A DNA stretch of 6,179 nt from Caldisericota bacterium (GTDB lineage: Bacteria > Bipolaricaulota > Bipolaricaulia > Bipolaricaulales > Bipolaricaulaceae): assembly GCA_013151115.1 (NCBI GenBank), contig JAADIW010000148.1, positions 1-6,179 of the forward strand. Direction: 5' to 3'. Position numbers and translations under genes: made by a program. The notes under the pieces were generated by a model that ran no database searches, had not been told where the DNA came from, and saw nothing but the letters and a program-made list of their open reading frames with translations. This document shows positions 5,742-6,179 of this stretch, piece by piece (position 1 is the first letter of the stretch; every line of letters starts with the position of its first letter).

Positions 5742-6179
5742 AGGGGTGGGCGGCGGCCGTGATGGCCCTGTCCCTCACCGCCGCGGTGGGGCGCGCGGCG
5801 GAGCTCGGGCTGGCGTTCGACGCCCACCTCGGCCCCGGGACGGGGGAAGGGGAGGCCAGGGCCGAACTGATCATCGGGGCGCTCGACCTCTACGCTTCCG
5901 CCGCGGTCGGGGAGGCGCCATCGGTCACGGTGGGGGGCGCGTACCAAACCGCTTCCGCCTCCCTGCGCCTGGAGATCGAGCTCTTCCCGGAGGGCTTCGT
6001 CGGGACCGCGGGGGCCGGATGGGAGATCGTCCCGGATCTCGGCATCGAGGTGGAGATCGAGGGCGGGAGCGGGGGGCTCGTCGGGGCGGCGTTGCTCTTC
6101 TGGTACGGCGTCCCGGTGGGTGACGCGGGGGGGTCGGAGGTACGGGGCCTGTTCGAGTTCGACGGGGAGGGGAGCCTGA
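5738..6179 (+). CDS. Exported strand-rich protein, N-terminal part (3' end outside window)
   Basis: The frame stays open from GTG 5738 to the right edge, giving 147 codons plus one base; the final TGA of the sequence is out of frame. The start overlaps the PKD gene stop (GTGA) and has a strong ribosome binding site 5 nt upstream. Residues 1-20 (MKGWAAAVMALSLTAAVGRA) form a signal peptide with an A-x-A-like end. The rest alternates short hydrophobic and polar strands with Gly-rich turns (ELIIGALDLYASAAVGEAP, then SLRLEIELFPEGFVGTAGAG), much like the N-terminal half of the PKD protein before it. No Cys is seen in the visible part. It is probably the next member of the same exported gene set. 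Whether it also carries PKD or other domains lies outside the window. No family is recognised. Confidence 0.72.
   Translation, partial: MKGWAAAVMALSLTAAVGRAAELGLAFDAHLGPGTGEGEARAELIIGALDLYASAAVGEAPSVTVGGAYQTASASLRLEIELFPEGFVGTAGAGWEIVPDLGIEVEIEGGSGGLVGAALLFWYGVPVGDAGGSEVRGLFEFDGEGSL

Noticed and set aside
5668..6123. Plus-strand open frame of 151 codons overlapping the last gene
   Set aside because: Its translation is Gly/Arg/Pro-rich with no signal peptide. The frame starting at GTG 5738 has a strong ribosome binding site, a signal peptide and strand-like sequence, so it is the real gene.
6177..6179. TGA at the very end as the stop of the last gene
   Set aside because: In the frame from GTG 5738 the last full codon is CTG (6176-6178), so this TGA is out of frame and the gene continues.

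Overview
The window is a compact, GC-rich bacterial segment with all recognisable genes on the + strand and very little intergenic space. Several starts are GTG, junctions are tight or overlapping, and the secreted proteins are rich in beta strands, Gly and Leu. This suggests a deep-branching, possibly thermophilic bacterium. An uncultured candidate phylum such as Bipolaricaulota (Acetothermia/OP1) is my best guess from protein style alone. No rRNA or marker gene here can confirm it.

Region 1 (1-1152) is cytoplasmic and housekeeping-like: the C-terminal part of a GNAT-type acyltransferase, cut by the window edge, then a complete HAD-family phosphatase. Region 2 (1209-1968) is a redox/iron pair: a secreted or membrane-anchored thioredoxin-fold protein with a CxxC site, and, 13 nt later, a 93-residue ferritin-like protein of the encapsulated-ferritin (EncFtn) type. 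No encapsulin shell gene is present in the window.

Region 3 (1969-2092) is the only sizeable gap (124 bp). It holds a -10-like box and a hairpin that could cover the ribosome binding site of the next gene.

Region 4 (2093-6179) is a tightly coupled run of four genes, each with a predicted export signal and each overlapping or nearly touching the next. They encode a small beta-propeller protein, a Cys-rich matrixin-type zinc metalloprotease with an unrecognised N-terminal domain, a protein with a strand-rich N-terminal half followed by three PKD domains, and the N-terminal part of another strand-rich protein that runs off the window end. The shared export signals and start/stop overlaps suggest that the four products are made together and work at the cell surface. 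This block is the most likely place for an undescribed system, but its role is inference. I saw no tRNA, rRNA, CRISPR array, insertion sequence or phage gene.
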